From positions 1 through 64,000 of the forward strand of contig NZ_JAFNIH010000002.1 in NCBI RefSeq assembly GCF_019160155.1: DNA of 64,000 nt. Direction: 5' to 3'. Positions 36,878 to 45,505 of this stretch are shown here, one piece after another. Origin of the DNA: Pinisolibacter aquiterrae (GTDB taxonomy: Bacteria > Pseudomonadota > Alphaproteobacteria > Rhizobiales > Ancalomicrobiaceae). How positions within the stretch are numbered: the stretch's first letter is position 1; every line of letters starts with the position of its first letter. Under the pieces are notes generated by a model. It saw only the letters and a program-made list of their open reading frames with translations. It did not search any database and was not told the DNA's origin. The translations under genes and the position numbers were made by a program.

Positions 36878-37633
36878 CTACCGCCGGTCGGCGGAGCCCG
36901 CCGCGAGGGCGACGGCGTCGGCCCCGGCCGGAAACCGCAGCCGATCGGACCCGTCGTGGACGGCGGTCCAGACGGCTTCGGCGACGTCGGTCTCCTTCGT
37001 CGTCAGCGCCGGGGCGGCGAAGGCCGCGAAGATCGGCGCGGCGTAGTCGGCATAGGGCGGCGGGACGAGATCCTCGATGCGCAGCTCGGTGTTGTGCGCG
37101 AACCGCGTCGTCGGAGCGTAACCGGGTTCCACCAGCTTGGCGCGGACGCCGAAATGGCCGAGCTCGTGGGCGAGCGAGCCGGTGAAACCCTCGATCGCCT
37201 GCTTGCTGGCGGTATAGGCCGCCGCGAGCGGCATGGAGGTCAGCGTGACGCTCGAGGTCACGTTGACGACGACCCCGGATCGGCGCTCGCGCATCCCGGG
37301 GATGACCGCCCGGCACATCGCCATGACGCCGAAGGTGTTGGTCTCGAACACCTTGCGGACATGCGCCATCGGTGTCGCCTCGAAGGCGCCGACGACGCCG
37401 ATGCCGGCATTGTTGACCAGTACGTCGATCGGCCCGGCCGCCTCGACGGCGGCGGCGATGCTCTCCTCGCGCGTCACGTCGAGCGGCAGGAGGCGCAAGT
37501 CGGGCGAAGCCGGCAGGAGCGAGGGGTCGGGGCGGCGCATGGTCGCGACGACCCTCCAACCCTCGCGCAAGAAACGACGCGCCGTCTCCAGGCCATAGCC
37601 CGACGACGTGCCGGTGATCAGGATCGTCTGCAT
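36878..37633 (-). CDS. Short-chain dehydrogenase/reductase
   Basis: A 251-residue SDR oxidoreductase. The cofactor loop is TGTSSGYGLETARRF, followed by NNAGIGVVGAFE, the catalytic serine region NVTSSVTLTSMPLAA and YTASKQAIEG with the catalytic tyrosine and lysine. The basic residue after the first glycine motif (MRRPDP) suggests NADPH use. GGAGG precedes the ATG. Substrate unknown. It is divergent from a HAD phosphatase gene. Confidence 0.93.
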   Translation of the reverse strand: MQTILITGTSSGYGLETARRFLREGWRVVATMRRPDPSLLPASPDLRLLPLDVTREESIAAAVEAAGPIDVLVNNAGIGVVGAFEATPMAHVRKVFETNTFGVMAMCRAVIPGMRERRSGVVVNVTSSVTLTSMPLAAAYTASKQAIEGFTGSLAHELGHFGVRAKLVEPGYAPTTRFAHNTELRIEDLVPPPYADYAAPIFAAFAAPALTTKETDVAEAVWTAVHDGSDRLRFPAGADAVALAAGSADRR

Positions 37634-37690
37634 GGGAACCTCCATCCATTGGGAACACATCCTGGATAGGCGGTGCCGGTTGGATGATCC

Positions 37691-37719
37691 ATAATCGAAA
37701 GTCCAGTTTTGATTTCCAA
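37691..37719 (-). promoter_or_regulatory. Candidate sigma-70 promoter of the SDR gene
   Basis: On the minus strand TTGGAA (37719-37714) and GATTAT (37696-37691) are 17 bases apart, about 60 bases upstream of the SDR start, in an AT-richer stretch. TGGATAG and CTATCCA also occur on either side of this region and could be operator halves. Confidence 0.5.
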
Positions 37720-37794
37720 CTATCCAATCTGCGCGCGCGATGATAGAAAGGACGCGGTCCCCCGGTGCCCGCTTCCAGAGAGACGAGACCCCCG

Positions 37795-38511
37795 ATGCCG
37801 ACGGTTTCACGGACGTGGTCGATCGATGCCATCCTCCTCGACATGGACGGCACGATCCTGAACTCCATCGCGGCCGCCGAGCGCGTCTGGACGGCATGGG
37901 CGATCCGACATGGGCTCGACGTCGCCGCCTTCCTGCCGACGATCCACGGCGTCCGGTCCATCGAGACGGTGCGGCGGACGGGTCTCGCCGGCATCGATCC
38001 GGAACGCGAAGCGGCGGCGATCACGCGGGCCGAAATCGAAGAGGTCGAGGGGATCGTGGAGATCGCCGGCGCCGCCGCGTTTCTCGCCGCGCTGCCGGTC
38101 GCGAGGTGGGGTGTCGTCACCTCGGCGCCGCGGGCGCTCGCTCTGCGCCGGATCGGCGCGGCCGGCCTTCCGGTTCCGCCGTTGCTGAGCTCCGCCGAGG
38201 ACGTCGCGCGCGGCAAACCGGCGCCCGATTGCTTTCGCCTCGGCGCCGAGAGGCTCGGGACCACGGCCGAGAGATGTCTGGTGATCGAGGATTCCGCCGC
38301 CGGCATCGCCGCAGGGGAAAGCGCGGGAGCGACGGTGATGGTCGTCACCGCCACCCATCACCGGCCGATCACGACCGACCATCCGGCGATCCGCGACTAC
38401 CGCGACCTGAAGCTCGAGCGTCTGCCGGACGGCTCTCTCGCGATCGACGCCGCGCGCGACGTCTCCGCGCGAGCGGAATGGCGCTTCCTATTGCAGGATC
38501 GGCGCGTCTGA
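37795..38511 (+). CDS. HAD-superfamily phosphatase
   Basis: A 238-residue haloacid-dehalogenase-like hydrolase. Motif I is DAILLDMDGTILNS, motif II lies in WGVVTSAPRAL, motif III uses the lysine of ARGKPAPDCFRLG, and motif IV is LVIEDSAAGIAAG. This set is typical of sugar-phosphate phosphatases (YcjU/GppA-like cap). An alternative GTG start lies at 37765. The 3' end overlaps the end of the convergent AraC gene by 24 bases. Confidence 0.9.
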   Translation: MPTVSRTWSIDAILLDMDGTILNSIAAAERVWTAWAIRHGLDVAAFLPTIHGVRSIETVRRTGLAGIDPEREAAAITRAEIEEVEGIVEIAGAAAFLAALPVARWGVVTSAPRALALRRIGAAGLPVPPLLSSAEDVARGKPAPDCFRLGAERLGTTAERCLVIEDSAAGIAAGESAGATVMVVTATHHRPITTDHPAIRDYRDLKLERLPDGSLAIDAARDVSARAEWRFLLQDRRV

Positions 38512-39432
38512 TCGCTCTTCGAGGGAGGCGGCGACGCCGTGGGTCCGGGCGAATTTGCCGGGTGGGCAGCCGAGCCGTTTGCGGAAGGCGGTGCTGAAGG
38601 CGCTCGCCGATTCGTAGCCGATCTCCTCGGCGATCCGGTCGAGCGACTTCGTCCCGTGCAGCAGAGCGTCTTTCGCCAGCGCCATCCGCCAGCGGGCGAG
38701 ATATTCGATCGGACCGCAACCGAGGGCCGCGCCGAAGCGCGCGGCAAAGGCGGAACGCGACTGCCCGGCGATCCGGGCGAGGCCGGCGACCGTCCACTCG
38801 GCCCGCACATCGGCGTGCATGGCACCGAGGACGCGCGCGAGCGCCGGATCGCGCAGGCCGTCGGTGAGCCCGGCGGGGGGCTCGTCGCCCGCGATGCCGC
38901 GCCGGCGCAGCGCCTCGACGAGCAGAACCTCGAGCAGGCGCCGAAGGATCATGTCCTTGCCCGGCTCGTCGCCGCCGCATTCCTCCGTGACGAGGTCGAT
39001 CAGACGGCCGAGCCGCTCCGCGCGCCCGTCCGAGGGAGGGACATGGATCCTGCGCGGCAGGAGCGCGAGCAGAAGCGGGGCATTGGCCGCCTCGATGCGG
39101 AACGTGCCGCCGAGCGCCTCGAAATCGGCCTCTCCCTCCTGCTCGCCGTGGCGGACGGGTACGTCCATCGGATCGCGCGTCGCGCCGGCGATGCCGGGAT
39201 GACTGCTCAAGGTGAAGGCCGGCGTCGCCGGCAGGAGAAGAAAGGCGCCTTGCTCGAGCTTCCAGGGGGTCTCTCCCTCGAAGGCGATCCAGCAGGCGCC
39301 TTTCAGGACGATCGTGAAGCCGGGAGCGGCATGCGCCGCATAGCGAACGCCCCACCGGCCTCGCCCGCTGATGGGCTTGGAGATGGCCGTATTGGGTCGG
39401 AGCAGAGCGATGACGTCGCTGAGAGGATCCAA
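38488..39432 (-). CDS. AraC-family regulator with N-terminal cupin
   Basis: A 314-residue regulator: an N-terminal cupin-type effector domain (WGVRYAAHAAPGFTIVLKGA, EQGAFLLLPATPAFTL) and a C-terminal double helix-turn-helix (WTVAGLARIAGQSRSAFAAR, SLDRIAEEIGYESASAFSTA, FRKRLGCPPGKF). The only in-frame start near the domain edge is TTG 39432, so the true start is uncertain. It likely regulates the neighbouring SDR or HAD gene, as is common for this cupin-AraC group. Confidence 0.9.
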   Translation of the reverse strand: MDPLSDVIALLRPNTAISKPISGRGRWGVRYAAHAAPGFTIVLKGACWIAFEGETPWKLEQGAFLLLPATPAFTLSSHPGIAGATRDPMDVPVRHGEQEGEADFEALGGTFRIEAANAPLLLALLPRRIHVPPSDGRAERLGRLIDLVTEECGGDEPGKDMILRRLLEVLLVEALRRRGIAGDEPPAGLTDGLRDPALARVLGAMHADVRAEWTVAGLARIAGQSRSAFAARFGAALGCGPIEYLARWRMALAKDALLHGTKSLDRIAEEIGYESASAFSTAFRKRLGCPPGKFARTHGVAASLEERSDAPILQ

Positions 39433-39654
39433 GCCGGACGACCCGTAATGAATATGGGAGATCGATTCATATATCGTCTCGAAGACCTCGTCCAGCGGCG
39501 ACCGACGAGGAGGAGCGCTCCGCCGCGGCGGAATGACCTCCGGGGCGGGGGCCTCTGTCTCTTCTCGCCTGCGTCGCAGATCCCGCGCCCTGCGCTCGCG
39601 GGCCGCCGTTTCTCGGAGGATCCCGAGGAGAAACGGGCCGATCTACCTGCCCGC

Positions 39655-39795
39655 CTTCCTGCACTTCATCGTGCCCCGCGACTCGCGCCGCCTTCACCGA
39701 TTTCCGGTCGAAAGTCACGAGGTGTTCGCAGGCCCGAGCTTGTCCGAGATGGAGGGCGTCGGCGAAGTCCATTCCCCTGTCCGCGACGGCGCATG
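39655..39795 (-). pseudogene. VapC-type PIN-domain toxin remnant
   Basis: A minus-strand reading contains AVADRGMDFADALHLGQARA and CEHLVTFDRKSVKAARVAG, which match the last third of VapC-family PIN domains (G-DFADALHL and TFD blocks). No N-terminal active-site half (the usual D-N-L block) and no antitoxin are found next to it. The rest of the 622-base gap 39433-40054 has no supported gene. Confidence 0.6.
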
Positions 39796-40054
39796 GCGGC
39801 GTTCTTTCCCGGCGAACGGGTTCGCAGTCCTCGCGGGACGAAAAGGCTCCTCTCGCGCCGTCTTTCGCCGAGGCTTGCGGCGCTGGCGGGCGTGGCTGCC
39901 GGGGCCTCGATCCCCATCCGCTCTGGACGGGGTCTCGTCGAGATACGAGAGACGGCTCGCGGAGGCCGGTCAATCGCGGATGGACCGCCCGACGTAGCCG
40001 CGACGGCGTTTCGAACGTTCGAGACGGGCGAACGATCCGATCGCGTCGGCCGAC

Positions 40055-40465
40055 GTGTCGAAGATCTCGATCTTCGCCCGCGACGTTCCGCCGATCCACC
40101 CCCAAGTAGGGCGCTTCGTGGGCGCCTTCCTCAACCGGGAAGGGACGGTGAACGTGGGCCGTGTCGTCGAGGTTCTCGGTTTGAGCAAGGCGCAATTCAC
40201 CGAGACGGTCGGGCTCGACAAGACGACGCCGCATCGCGCATCGCGTCTGACCGCGCCCAAGACACAGGCTCGTACCCAGGAGATGCTCGCGATCGTCGGT
40301 CGCGTCATCGACTGCGCAGGCGGCGAGAAACTGGCGCTCGCCTGGTATCGGGCCGAGCGGCTGCCGGGCTTCGGAGGGCGGACGGCGGAAAGCCTCGTCA
40401 AGGACGGGAGGGCCGCGGCGGTCCGCGATCGGCTCGATCACGTGGCGACGGGTGGCTTCGTGTGA
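40055..40465 (+). CDS. MbcA/ParS/Xre antitoxin with toxin-binding domain
   Basis: A 136-residue antitoxin. It has a predicted DNA-binding part (VVEVLGLSKAQFTETVGLDK) and the DUF2384-like C-terminus (LALAWYRAERLPGFGGRTAE, then LVKDGRAAAVRDRLDHVATG) that in this family clamps over a RES-domain toxin. Its stop overlaps the start of the RES remnant, giving the normal antitoxin-toxin order. The antitoxin looks intact while the toxin is not. Confidence 0.82.
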   Translation: MSKISIFARDVPPIHPQVGRFVGAFLNREGTVNVGRVVEVLGLSKAQFTETVGLDKTTPHRASRLTAPKTQARTQEMLAIVGRVIDCAGGEKLALAWYRAERLPGFGGRTAESLVKDGRAAAVRDRLDHVATGGFV

Positions 40466-40734
40466 GATGGGTGGGGCTCGCCTACCGTGCCCACGATCCC
40501 CAGTGGGCTCAGGCTCCGCTCCCCGGCGAGGGGGGCGAAGGGCGGGCGGTTCAGCCCCGAGGGCCTGTCGGGACACTATCTCGCGTTCACCATCGAGGGC
40601 ATATGCCAGGAGGTGTCGACGGTCTCGCGCATCGGTTCGAGCCGTCGACCGTGGTCACCGACGAGGTCGACGTCGACGATGTCGTCGATTTGCGGAGCGA
40701 CGCCGATCGAGCCGCGGCAGGTGTCGCTCCGTGA
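40462..40734 (+). pseudogene. RES-domain toxin remnant with two compensating frameshifts
   Basis: GTG at 40462 (overlapping the antitoxin stop) starts RWVGLAYRAHDPQWAQAPLP, a RES-domain start. Near 40533 the match moves to another frame (KGGRFSPEGLSGHYLAFTIE). Near 40615 it returns to the first frame (HRFEPSTVVTDEVDVDDVVD) and stops at 40734. Both shifts and the short length suggest an inactivated NAD-degrading toxin. Paired sequencing errors are possible but less likely. Confidence 0.65.
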
Positions 40735-40856
40735 AGGAACTCGACAGAAAAGTTCCGTAAGAGAGATTCTGCGAATCCATGATGCCGGCGGGTAGATTCT
40801 GTTCTGAAATGCGAAGGCCCCAATTTTTGGCTGAAAACAGCCGGCGGAGACATCGC

Positions 40857-41040
40857 ATGGTCCGCTCCTTCACTCATCTCACCCTCGACGAACGTCGCCT
40901 GCTCGCCCGCAACCCCAGCCGATAGTCGCCCGGCGTGATGTCCGGCATCGCAGCGCGTTTCGACGAGCTCCCTCCCCGCGCCCGCCGCGGCGTCACCTTC
41001 GATCAGGACACCGACGCCGGAACGGCTCTCGGACGCCCTG
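40857..41040 (+). mobile_element. IS30-family element scar
   Basis: ATG 40857 begins VRSFTHLTLDERRLLARNPS, the IS30 transposase N-terminus, and meets a stop at 40923. A second piece, AARFDELPPRARRGVTFDQD, matches the central catalytic region (PPHARRS-TFD) of the same family. The middle and C-terminus are missing, so this is an internally deleted IS. The AT-richer bases 40790-40856 probably contain its left end. Confidence 0.65.
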
Positions 41041-41049
41041 GCGTGACGG

Positions 41050-41456
41050 GAGACCCGCTACGTCGGCGCGGACCTGTCGCTCTCCTACGAGCACAAGCGG
41101 ATCATCCTCGATCGCAGCGCGCGATCGAAGGCGACGGCCGGGCGCCACGTCGACACCTATGCCTTCGCCGATGGGCGGCTCGAGGTGTGTTGGAGGGGTT
41201 TTTCCCTGCCCTGGCGGGTGTTCGACGAGGATCGTCGGGTGACGCATGCGCGATCGTCGAGAACAAGCCGTTGTCGGAGGTTCTGGCCTGGGTGAAGGAG
41301 CAACAGGACGCGCCTCTGCCGGTCCGGATCGAGACGAGCAGCGAGAAGGGGGGCTATCGGAAGGTGGCGGCGCCGAAGACCCGGCGGCGTCTGCTGCGCG
41401 GATCGAAGCCGTCGAGCGCCCGTGCCCACCACGGACGAGGCTGGTGCGGTGGGTGA
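41050..41456 (+). pseudogene. ISNCY/IS1202-type transposase C-terminal remnant
   Basis: One frame gives ETRYVGADLSLSYEHKRIIL, then AGRHVDTYAFADGRLEVCWR and GFSLPWRVFDEDRR, as in the C-terminal beta-barrel of ISNCY transposases. After a shift near 41245 another frame continues CAIVENKPLSEVLAWVKEQQ to the stop at 41456. The catalytic domain is absent. Bases 41457-41732 contain no recognised gene. Confidence 0.6.
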
Positions 41457-41732
41457 GGCCTGCGCGGCCTCGCCCGCGGCGCGAGAGGCCGCGGAGTGAC
41501 GTTTCTATTCTGCGGCCACCCGGGACGTTTCGAATCGGTTGCAACACGACGACGTATAGGCGGCTTTGAGCGCATTCGGACCTCGCCGTTGCCGGTGACG
41601 TCGCCGAGAGGAATGGTGAAGCCGTCGATGTCGTAGGTGGACCGGCCGATGTCGTGGCGGTTCGACGTCACCACGCCTTCTCCGTGACGTCTGCCGAGGT
41701 CACGCCTGAGGATTCCCTTGCGGAGCGAAGCC

Positions 41733-42002
41733 TCAGGCGGGGCGTGAATCCGCCTCGAGGATCGCATCCAGTTCGGTCGGGTCGATCGAGACGATCTGCC
41801 GCGCCGTCGAGGAGACCTCGAGCGCGGGGATCTGCAGCATCGTCGCGGTGCGGCGGAAGGCGAGGAAGGAGAGACCGATGATCTCCTCCTCGTCGGTCGT
41901 GACCCGGTAGGTTCCGGCCGGTTGGATCCGGTCGAGCGCCGCCGTGCGGAAGGGATGGGAGAGGGTGACCGTCGATTCGGTGGTGCGGACCGCCATGGTC
42001 AT
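41733..42002 (-). CDS. Conserved hypothetical protein
   Basis: An 89-residue protein. The central pattern RIQPAGTYRVTTDEEEIIGL followed by SFLAFRRTATMLQIPA recurs in small rhizobial proteins of unknown role. Its ATG overlaps the stop of the 45-residue gene upstream by four bases, so the two are translationally coupled. It is the third gene of a leftward csp operon. Confidence 0.7.
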   Translation of the reverse strand: MTMAVRTTESTVTLSHPFRTAALDRIQPAGTYRVTTDEEEIIGLSFLAFRRTATMLQIPALEVSSTARQIVSIDPTELDAILEADSRPA

Positions 42003-42136
42003 TTCTTCTTCTTCGGCGTGTTGATCGCCGAGAGCATGGCGAGGCCGGAATTGGTCGGTGCCTCGGCGACGACCTTGGGTTTGTCTGCCTTGGGCTTGCG
42101 TATTTCGCGGTTCTTGCGGTTCTGACTCTTGGCCAT
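41999..42136 (-). CDS. 45-residue lysine-rich protein in the csp operon
   Basis: A very small, basic protein: it starts MAKSQNRKNREIRKPKADKP, has a middle NSGLAMLSAI and ends TPKKKK. GGAGGCCTCC precedes the ATG, and the stop overlaps the next gene start (ATGA). The coupling and codon use like its neighbours support a real gene. The composition suggests RNA or ribosome binding, as for many small proteins beside cold-shock genes; that is inference. Confidence 0.7.
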   Translation of the reverse strand: MAKSQNRKNREIRKPKADKPKVVAEAPTNSGLAMLSAINTPKKKK

Positions 42137-42238
42137 GGAGGCCTCCTCGTCGCCGGAGACGGCCGGGTCCGCTCCCGGGGCGGGGTCCGCCCCTGGGGAG
42201 ACGTCGCGGCACTCGCGAACGAGCGCCGCCGCGCTCGC

Positions 42239-42451
42239 TCAGACCAGAACAGAGAGCCGATCGGCCGAGATCTTGCCGGTGCGCGGATCCGACACCAGCT
42301 CGAAGTCGAGCTTCTGCCCCTCGTAGAGGCCGGGGATGCCGCTGCGCTCCACGGCGGAGATGTGGACGAAGGCGTCCTTCGAGCCATCGTCGGGCTGAAT
42401 GAAGCCGAAGCCCTTCTGGGCGTTGAACCATTTCACGGTGCCGGTCGACAT
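42239..42451 (-). CDS. Cold-shock protein, CspA family
   Basis: A 70-residue CSD protein with the RNP1 motif [10 protein letters not shown] and RNP2-like DAFVHISAV. The start at 42451 ([12 protein letters not shown]) follows AAAGGA; longer readings extend into an AT-rich leader. It binds single-stranded RNA/DNA and may melt structured mRNA. First gene of an apparent three-gene leftward operon. Confidence 0.95.
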   Translation of the reverse strand: MSTGTVKWFNAQKGFGFIQPDDGSKDAFVHISAVERSGIPGLYEGQKLDFELVSDPRTGKISADRLSVLV

Positions 42452-42962
42452 GAGGAAGTCCTTTTTCATATTCGTCGTCGTTGAATCGTATCGTTGAATG
42501 AATTTTTCTTTTTGAGAGAACAAAACTGCGCGCCGATGGCGTCGGAGCGAAGAATAGTATCTTCAATTTTTCATTCGGTAGAACCAATATGATCTCTGTC
42601 GCCGATGATTTCAATGGTTCATTTTTTGTCGACGCCGAATTCGTCGATGAGAGAAATCGGTAGGAAGGTCGCTCAATTCACGAAGAAGACCTGTCTTCGA
42701 ATCGGTTCCGGCTCGAAGGGCACCGCCATGACGGTGGTTTTCACCTGAAGGACCGTCGTCGCCGACATCGCCTCGCCCACGCGTCGCCGATACCGGACCT
42801 CTCCGCCGGACCCAGGCCCGTCGCTCGATCCGCAGCCGCCCGAGACACCGCGCGGAGGTCCACCATCAGGAGTCTTTCGACATGCGAGAATGCTCGAAGG
42901 GGCGCATGCTGGCACACGCGTCGGCCGATCGTGGGCCGCACGCGCCGTCTCGGGAGTCACCG
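42452..42962. other. 511-base gap: AT-rich csp leader and promoter, divergent from the VIT gene
   Basis: Bases 42452-42660 are strikingly AT-rich compared with the rest of the window and probably form the long, structured 5' leader and promoter of the cold-shock gene. A 31-codon minus-strand frame (42673-42768) has no other support. The remainder leads to the rightward VIT-family gene. No RNA gene could be identified. Confidence 0.5.
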
Positions 42963-43658
42963 ATGAGTCGCCTGCACACCGAACGCCATCTCGTCACTCG
43001 CATCGGCTGGCTGCGCGCCGCGGTGCTCGGCGCCAACGACGGCATCGTCTCGACGGCGAGCCTGATCCTCGGCGTGGCGGCAGCTGCCGCGCCGGCATCC
43101 GATGTCCTCGTCGCCGGGGTCGCCGGGCTGGTCGCCGGCGCCATGTCGATGGCGGCGGGCGAATACGTCTCGGTCAGTTCGCAATCGGACACGGAAGCCG
43201 CCGACCTCGCCCGCGAGGCGAAGGAACTCGCCGGCCAACCCGCCTTCGAGCGCGAGGAACTGGCGCAGATCTACGTGGCGCGCGGCGTCGAAGTCGATCT
43301 CGCTCGCAAAGTGGCGGATCAGTTGATGGCCAAGGATGCCCTGGCGGCGCACGCCCATGACGAGCTCGGCCTGTCGGAGGCGACCACGGCGCGGCCGATC
43401 CAGGCGGCGGTGACGTCGGCGGCGAGCTTCGCCGTCGGCGCGGCGATGCCGCTCCTGATGGTGGTGGTCGCGCCCACGGCGCGCCTCGTCCCGGTGGTGG
43501 CGATCGCATCGTTGCTGTTCCTCGCCCTGCTCGGCGCCGTCGGGGCACGCGCCGGTGGCGCGAACGTGGTCCGAGCGACGGTTCGCGTGACCTTCTGGGG
43601 CGCGATCGCCATGGCGGCGACGGCCGGCATCGGCGCGCTGGTCGGCACGGCCGTGTGA
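42963..43658 (+). CDS. VIT1/CCC1-family iron or manganese transporter
   Basis: A 231-residue membrane protein. GWLRAAVLGANDGIVSTASL is the signature of the VIT family, followed by SMAAGEYVSVSSQSDTEAAD; five helices with a cytosolic metal-binding helix between helices 2 and 3 are implied. Relatives move Fe2+ or Mn2+ out of the cytosol by proton antiport. Start at ATG 42963 after CGGGAG. Confidence 0.92.
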   Translation: MSRLHTERHLVTRIGWLRAAVLGANDGIVSTASLILGVAAAAAPASDVLVAGVAGLVAGAMSMAAGEYVSVSSQSDTEAADLAREAKELAGQPAFEREELAQIYVARGVEVDLARKVADQLMAKDALAAHAHDELGLSEATTARPIQAAVTSAASFAVGAAMPLLMVVVAPTARLVPVVAIASLLFLALLGAVGARAGGANVVRATVRVTFWGAIAMAATAGIGALVGTAV

Positions 43659-43822
43659 TGAGCGGGCGGCGCCCGCGAGATCCTCGGAGGGGTGAGTGAC
43701 GGCGATCTCGCGTCACCGGCGCGGCTCGGGCGGCGAACCCGATCGCGGCGTCAGCGCCGAGCGAGGCATCGCCGAAGCCGTCGTCGGCGATGCTCGTGAA
43801 CGCTCGGCCTCCTCGACGCGCT

Positions 43823-43966
43823 TCAGCGCAGCAGACCGAGGCCGAGGATGCCCGAAACGATCAGGAAGCCCGCGACGATGTAGTTCAGCAGTCGTGGCAT
43901 CACCAGGATCAGAACCCCGGCGATCAGGGACACGATCGGCTGCAGATGCATGAAATTGATGGTCAT
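43823..43966 (-). CDS. DUF3096 small membrane protein
   Basis: A 47-residue protein that is almost all one or two helices (LQPIVSLIAGVLILVMPRLL, then NYIVAGFLIVSGILGLGLLR), matching DUF3096. GAGGACCTCTC-like sequence precedes the ATG. Family members are often general-stress genes in alphaproteobacteria. Confidence 0.85.
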   Translation of the reverse strand: MTINFMHLQPIVSLIAGVLILVMPRLLNYIVAGFLIVSGILGLGLLR

Positions 43967-44067
43967 GAGAGGTCCTCCTGGGCAGATGTGGATGATCGTC
44001 GTACTCGTGAGATCGAACGGCCCCACCGCGACCGGCGCGGCCGGACGAGAGACGCGGCCGTCGCCGA

Positions 44068-44913
44068 TCAGGACCGGGCGGCATCCCAGGGCACGATCGC
44101 ACCCGTCGCGTCGACTTCGTCGCTCCAGACCCGAAAACTCTCCAGCACATGGGGGCCGAACGAATTCACCAGTGGCACGTCGGCGGCGTCGCGTCCTCTG
44201 GCGATCAACAGGCGACCGATGCGCGGACGGTTCGAGCGGGCGTCGAACGTGTACCAGCGGCCGCTCAGCCAGACTTCGAACCAGGCGCTGAAGTCCATCG
44301 GTTCGGGGCTCGGCGGCACGCCGATGTCGCCGAGATGTCCGTTCACGTAGCGGGCGGGGATGTTCATGCAGCGGCACAGCGTGATCGCCAGATGGGCGTA
44401 GTCCCGGCAGACACCGACCCGTTCGTGATAGGCCTCGAAGGCGGTGCGCGTCGAACGCGCGAAGTGATAGCCGAAGGTGATGTGTCCGTGGACGAAGTCG
44501 CAGATCGCCTGCACGCGGTTCCAGCCGGGCGCCACCCCGCCGAACCGATCCCAGGCGATCTGGCTCAGCCTGTCGGTCTCGCAATAACGGCTGCCGACCA
44601 GATACATCATGCAGTCGTCGGGAAGATCGGCGACGGGAACTTCCTGGGCGTAGGGCGCGACCTCGTCGGGTCGGCCGTCGTTCTCGATCACGCCGCCCGC
44701 CGCGATCCGTAGCCGCCCGGCCGGTGCCACGAACCGGCGGCTGCGATTGCCGAACAGGTCGGCGTAGAGCGAGGAGCGCACGGGCGGATCGGAGGTGAAG
44801 GGCATCTCCGTCCGCACCGCCACCGCGAGGCTCGGATGAATGTCGAGTTGACACACCATCGGAGTCGGCGCCGGGCAGAGGAAAGTCATTTCCCAGCCGT
44901 ATCGGATCAGCAT
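44068..44913 (-). CDS. Transglutaminase-like cysteine protease family protein
   Basis: A 281-residue protein with the transglutaminase core: AYHERVGVCRDYAHLAITLC holds the catalytic cysteine, and SAWFEVWLSGRWYTFDAR the downstream region with the catalytic aspartate; the usual histidine before W is not obvious. The N-terminal domain (LIRYGWEMTFLCPAPTPMVC) is the typical strand-rich extension. Start at ATG 44913. Probably a peptidase or amidase; substrate unknown. Confidence 0.88.
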   Translation of the reverse strand: MLIRYGWEMTFLCPAPTPMVCQLDIHPSLAVAVRTEMPFTSDPPVRSSLYADLFGNRSRRFVAPAGRLRIAAGGVIENDGRPDEVAPYAQEVPVADLPDDCMMYLVGSRYCETDRLSQIAWDRFGGVAPGWNRVQAICDFVHGHITFGYHFARSTRTAFEAYHERVGVCRDYAHLAITLCRCMNIPARYVNGHLGDIGVPPSPEPMDFSAWFEVWLSGRWYTFDARSNRPRIGRLLIARGRDAADVPLVNSFGPHVLESFRVWSDEVDATGAIVPWDAARS

Positions 44914-45131
44914 GTCGCAGGCCTCTCGGGGATCTGGATCGAACGTCCCCCACCGATGGGCGGGCACGTCACTCGTTCGGGTGTCCCGGTGCCCAGTCTA
45001 CCTCACGGGGAGCGGTTCGGACGTCATGACGTCATCGGCCTCGAGTGGGCGGCGTCGAGGGTCGCCCGGTCGGGAGCAACTCCTCGGCCGGCGCGGGCCC
45101 TACCGGCTTCCCGCCTCGCCCGCTCGCAGCC

Positions 45132-45278
45132 TCATTTCTGTTCGATCGAGATGCCGTGATCGCCGACATGGATCTCCACGCCTTCGGTCTTCTGTCGTTC
45201 CTGATAGAGCCGATACCCCAGGGCGATCGAGGTGACGGCGAGCACGGCGATGATCAGAGAGACGAGGTTGCGGGTCAT
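45132..45278 (-). CDS. 48-residue single-helix membrane protein
   Basis: One hydrophobic segment (NLVSLIIAVLAVTSIALGY) then a polar tail, RLYQERQKTEGVEIHVGDHG. Coupled to the upstream 76-residue gene by a four-base overlap. Small proteins of this form (YERQ..G-I-I) occur widely in rhizobia; role unknown. Confidence 0.72.
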   Translation of the reverse strand: MTRNLVSLIIAVLAVTSIALGYRLYQERQKTEGVEIHVGDHGISIEQK

Positions 45279-45505
45279 CGACGCAACCGTTCCGGGGTGT
45301 CCCCCGCCCGGCCGCGCCATCGCTCGGCGCCGATCGCGCAAGCCCTGGCCGCACGCGTCGAGCGAACCGGAACGAGGACGAGGGGCGCTCGATACCCGGC
45401 TTCGAATCGCTCCCACGCGGCGGCGACCGCGGCGAAGCAGGCTTCGAGAAACATCGCGACACGGTCGTCGGCACTTCGAACGGTTCTCTCGTCGATCCTG
45501 TTCAT
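45275..45505 (-). CDS. Hypothetical 76-residue protein
   Basis: A small basic protein: VAMFLEACFAAVAAAWERFE is amphipathic, followed by an arginine-rich tail. Its stop overlaps the start of the 48-residue membrane protein. A TTGAGTAGTTTCCGA motif lies 118 bases upstream. Not recognised. Confidence 0.55.
   Translation of the reverse strand: MNRIDERTVRSADDRVAMFLEACFAAVAAAWERFEAGYRAPLVLVPVRSTRAARACAIGAERWRGRAGDTPERLRR

Noticed and set aside
39467-40576. 369-residue minus-strand frame as one gene
   Set aside because: Only a stretch of about 47 residues resembles a PIN domain; the rest is antisense to the antitoxin and IS region, so only a VapC scrap is reported.
42673-42768. 31-residue minus-strand peptide in the csp leader region
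   Set aside because: No ribosome-binding site, no coupling to a neighbour and no recognisable similarity; too weak to call.
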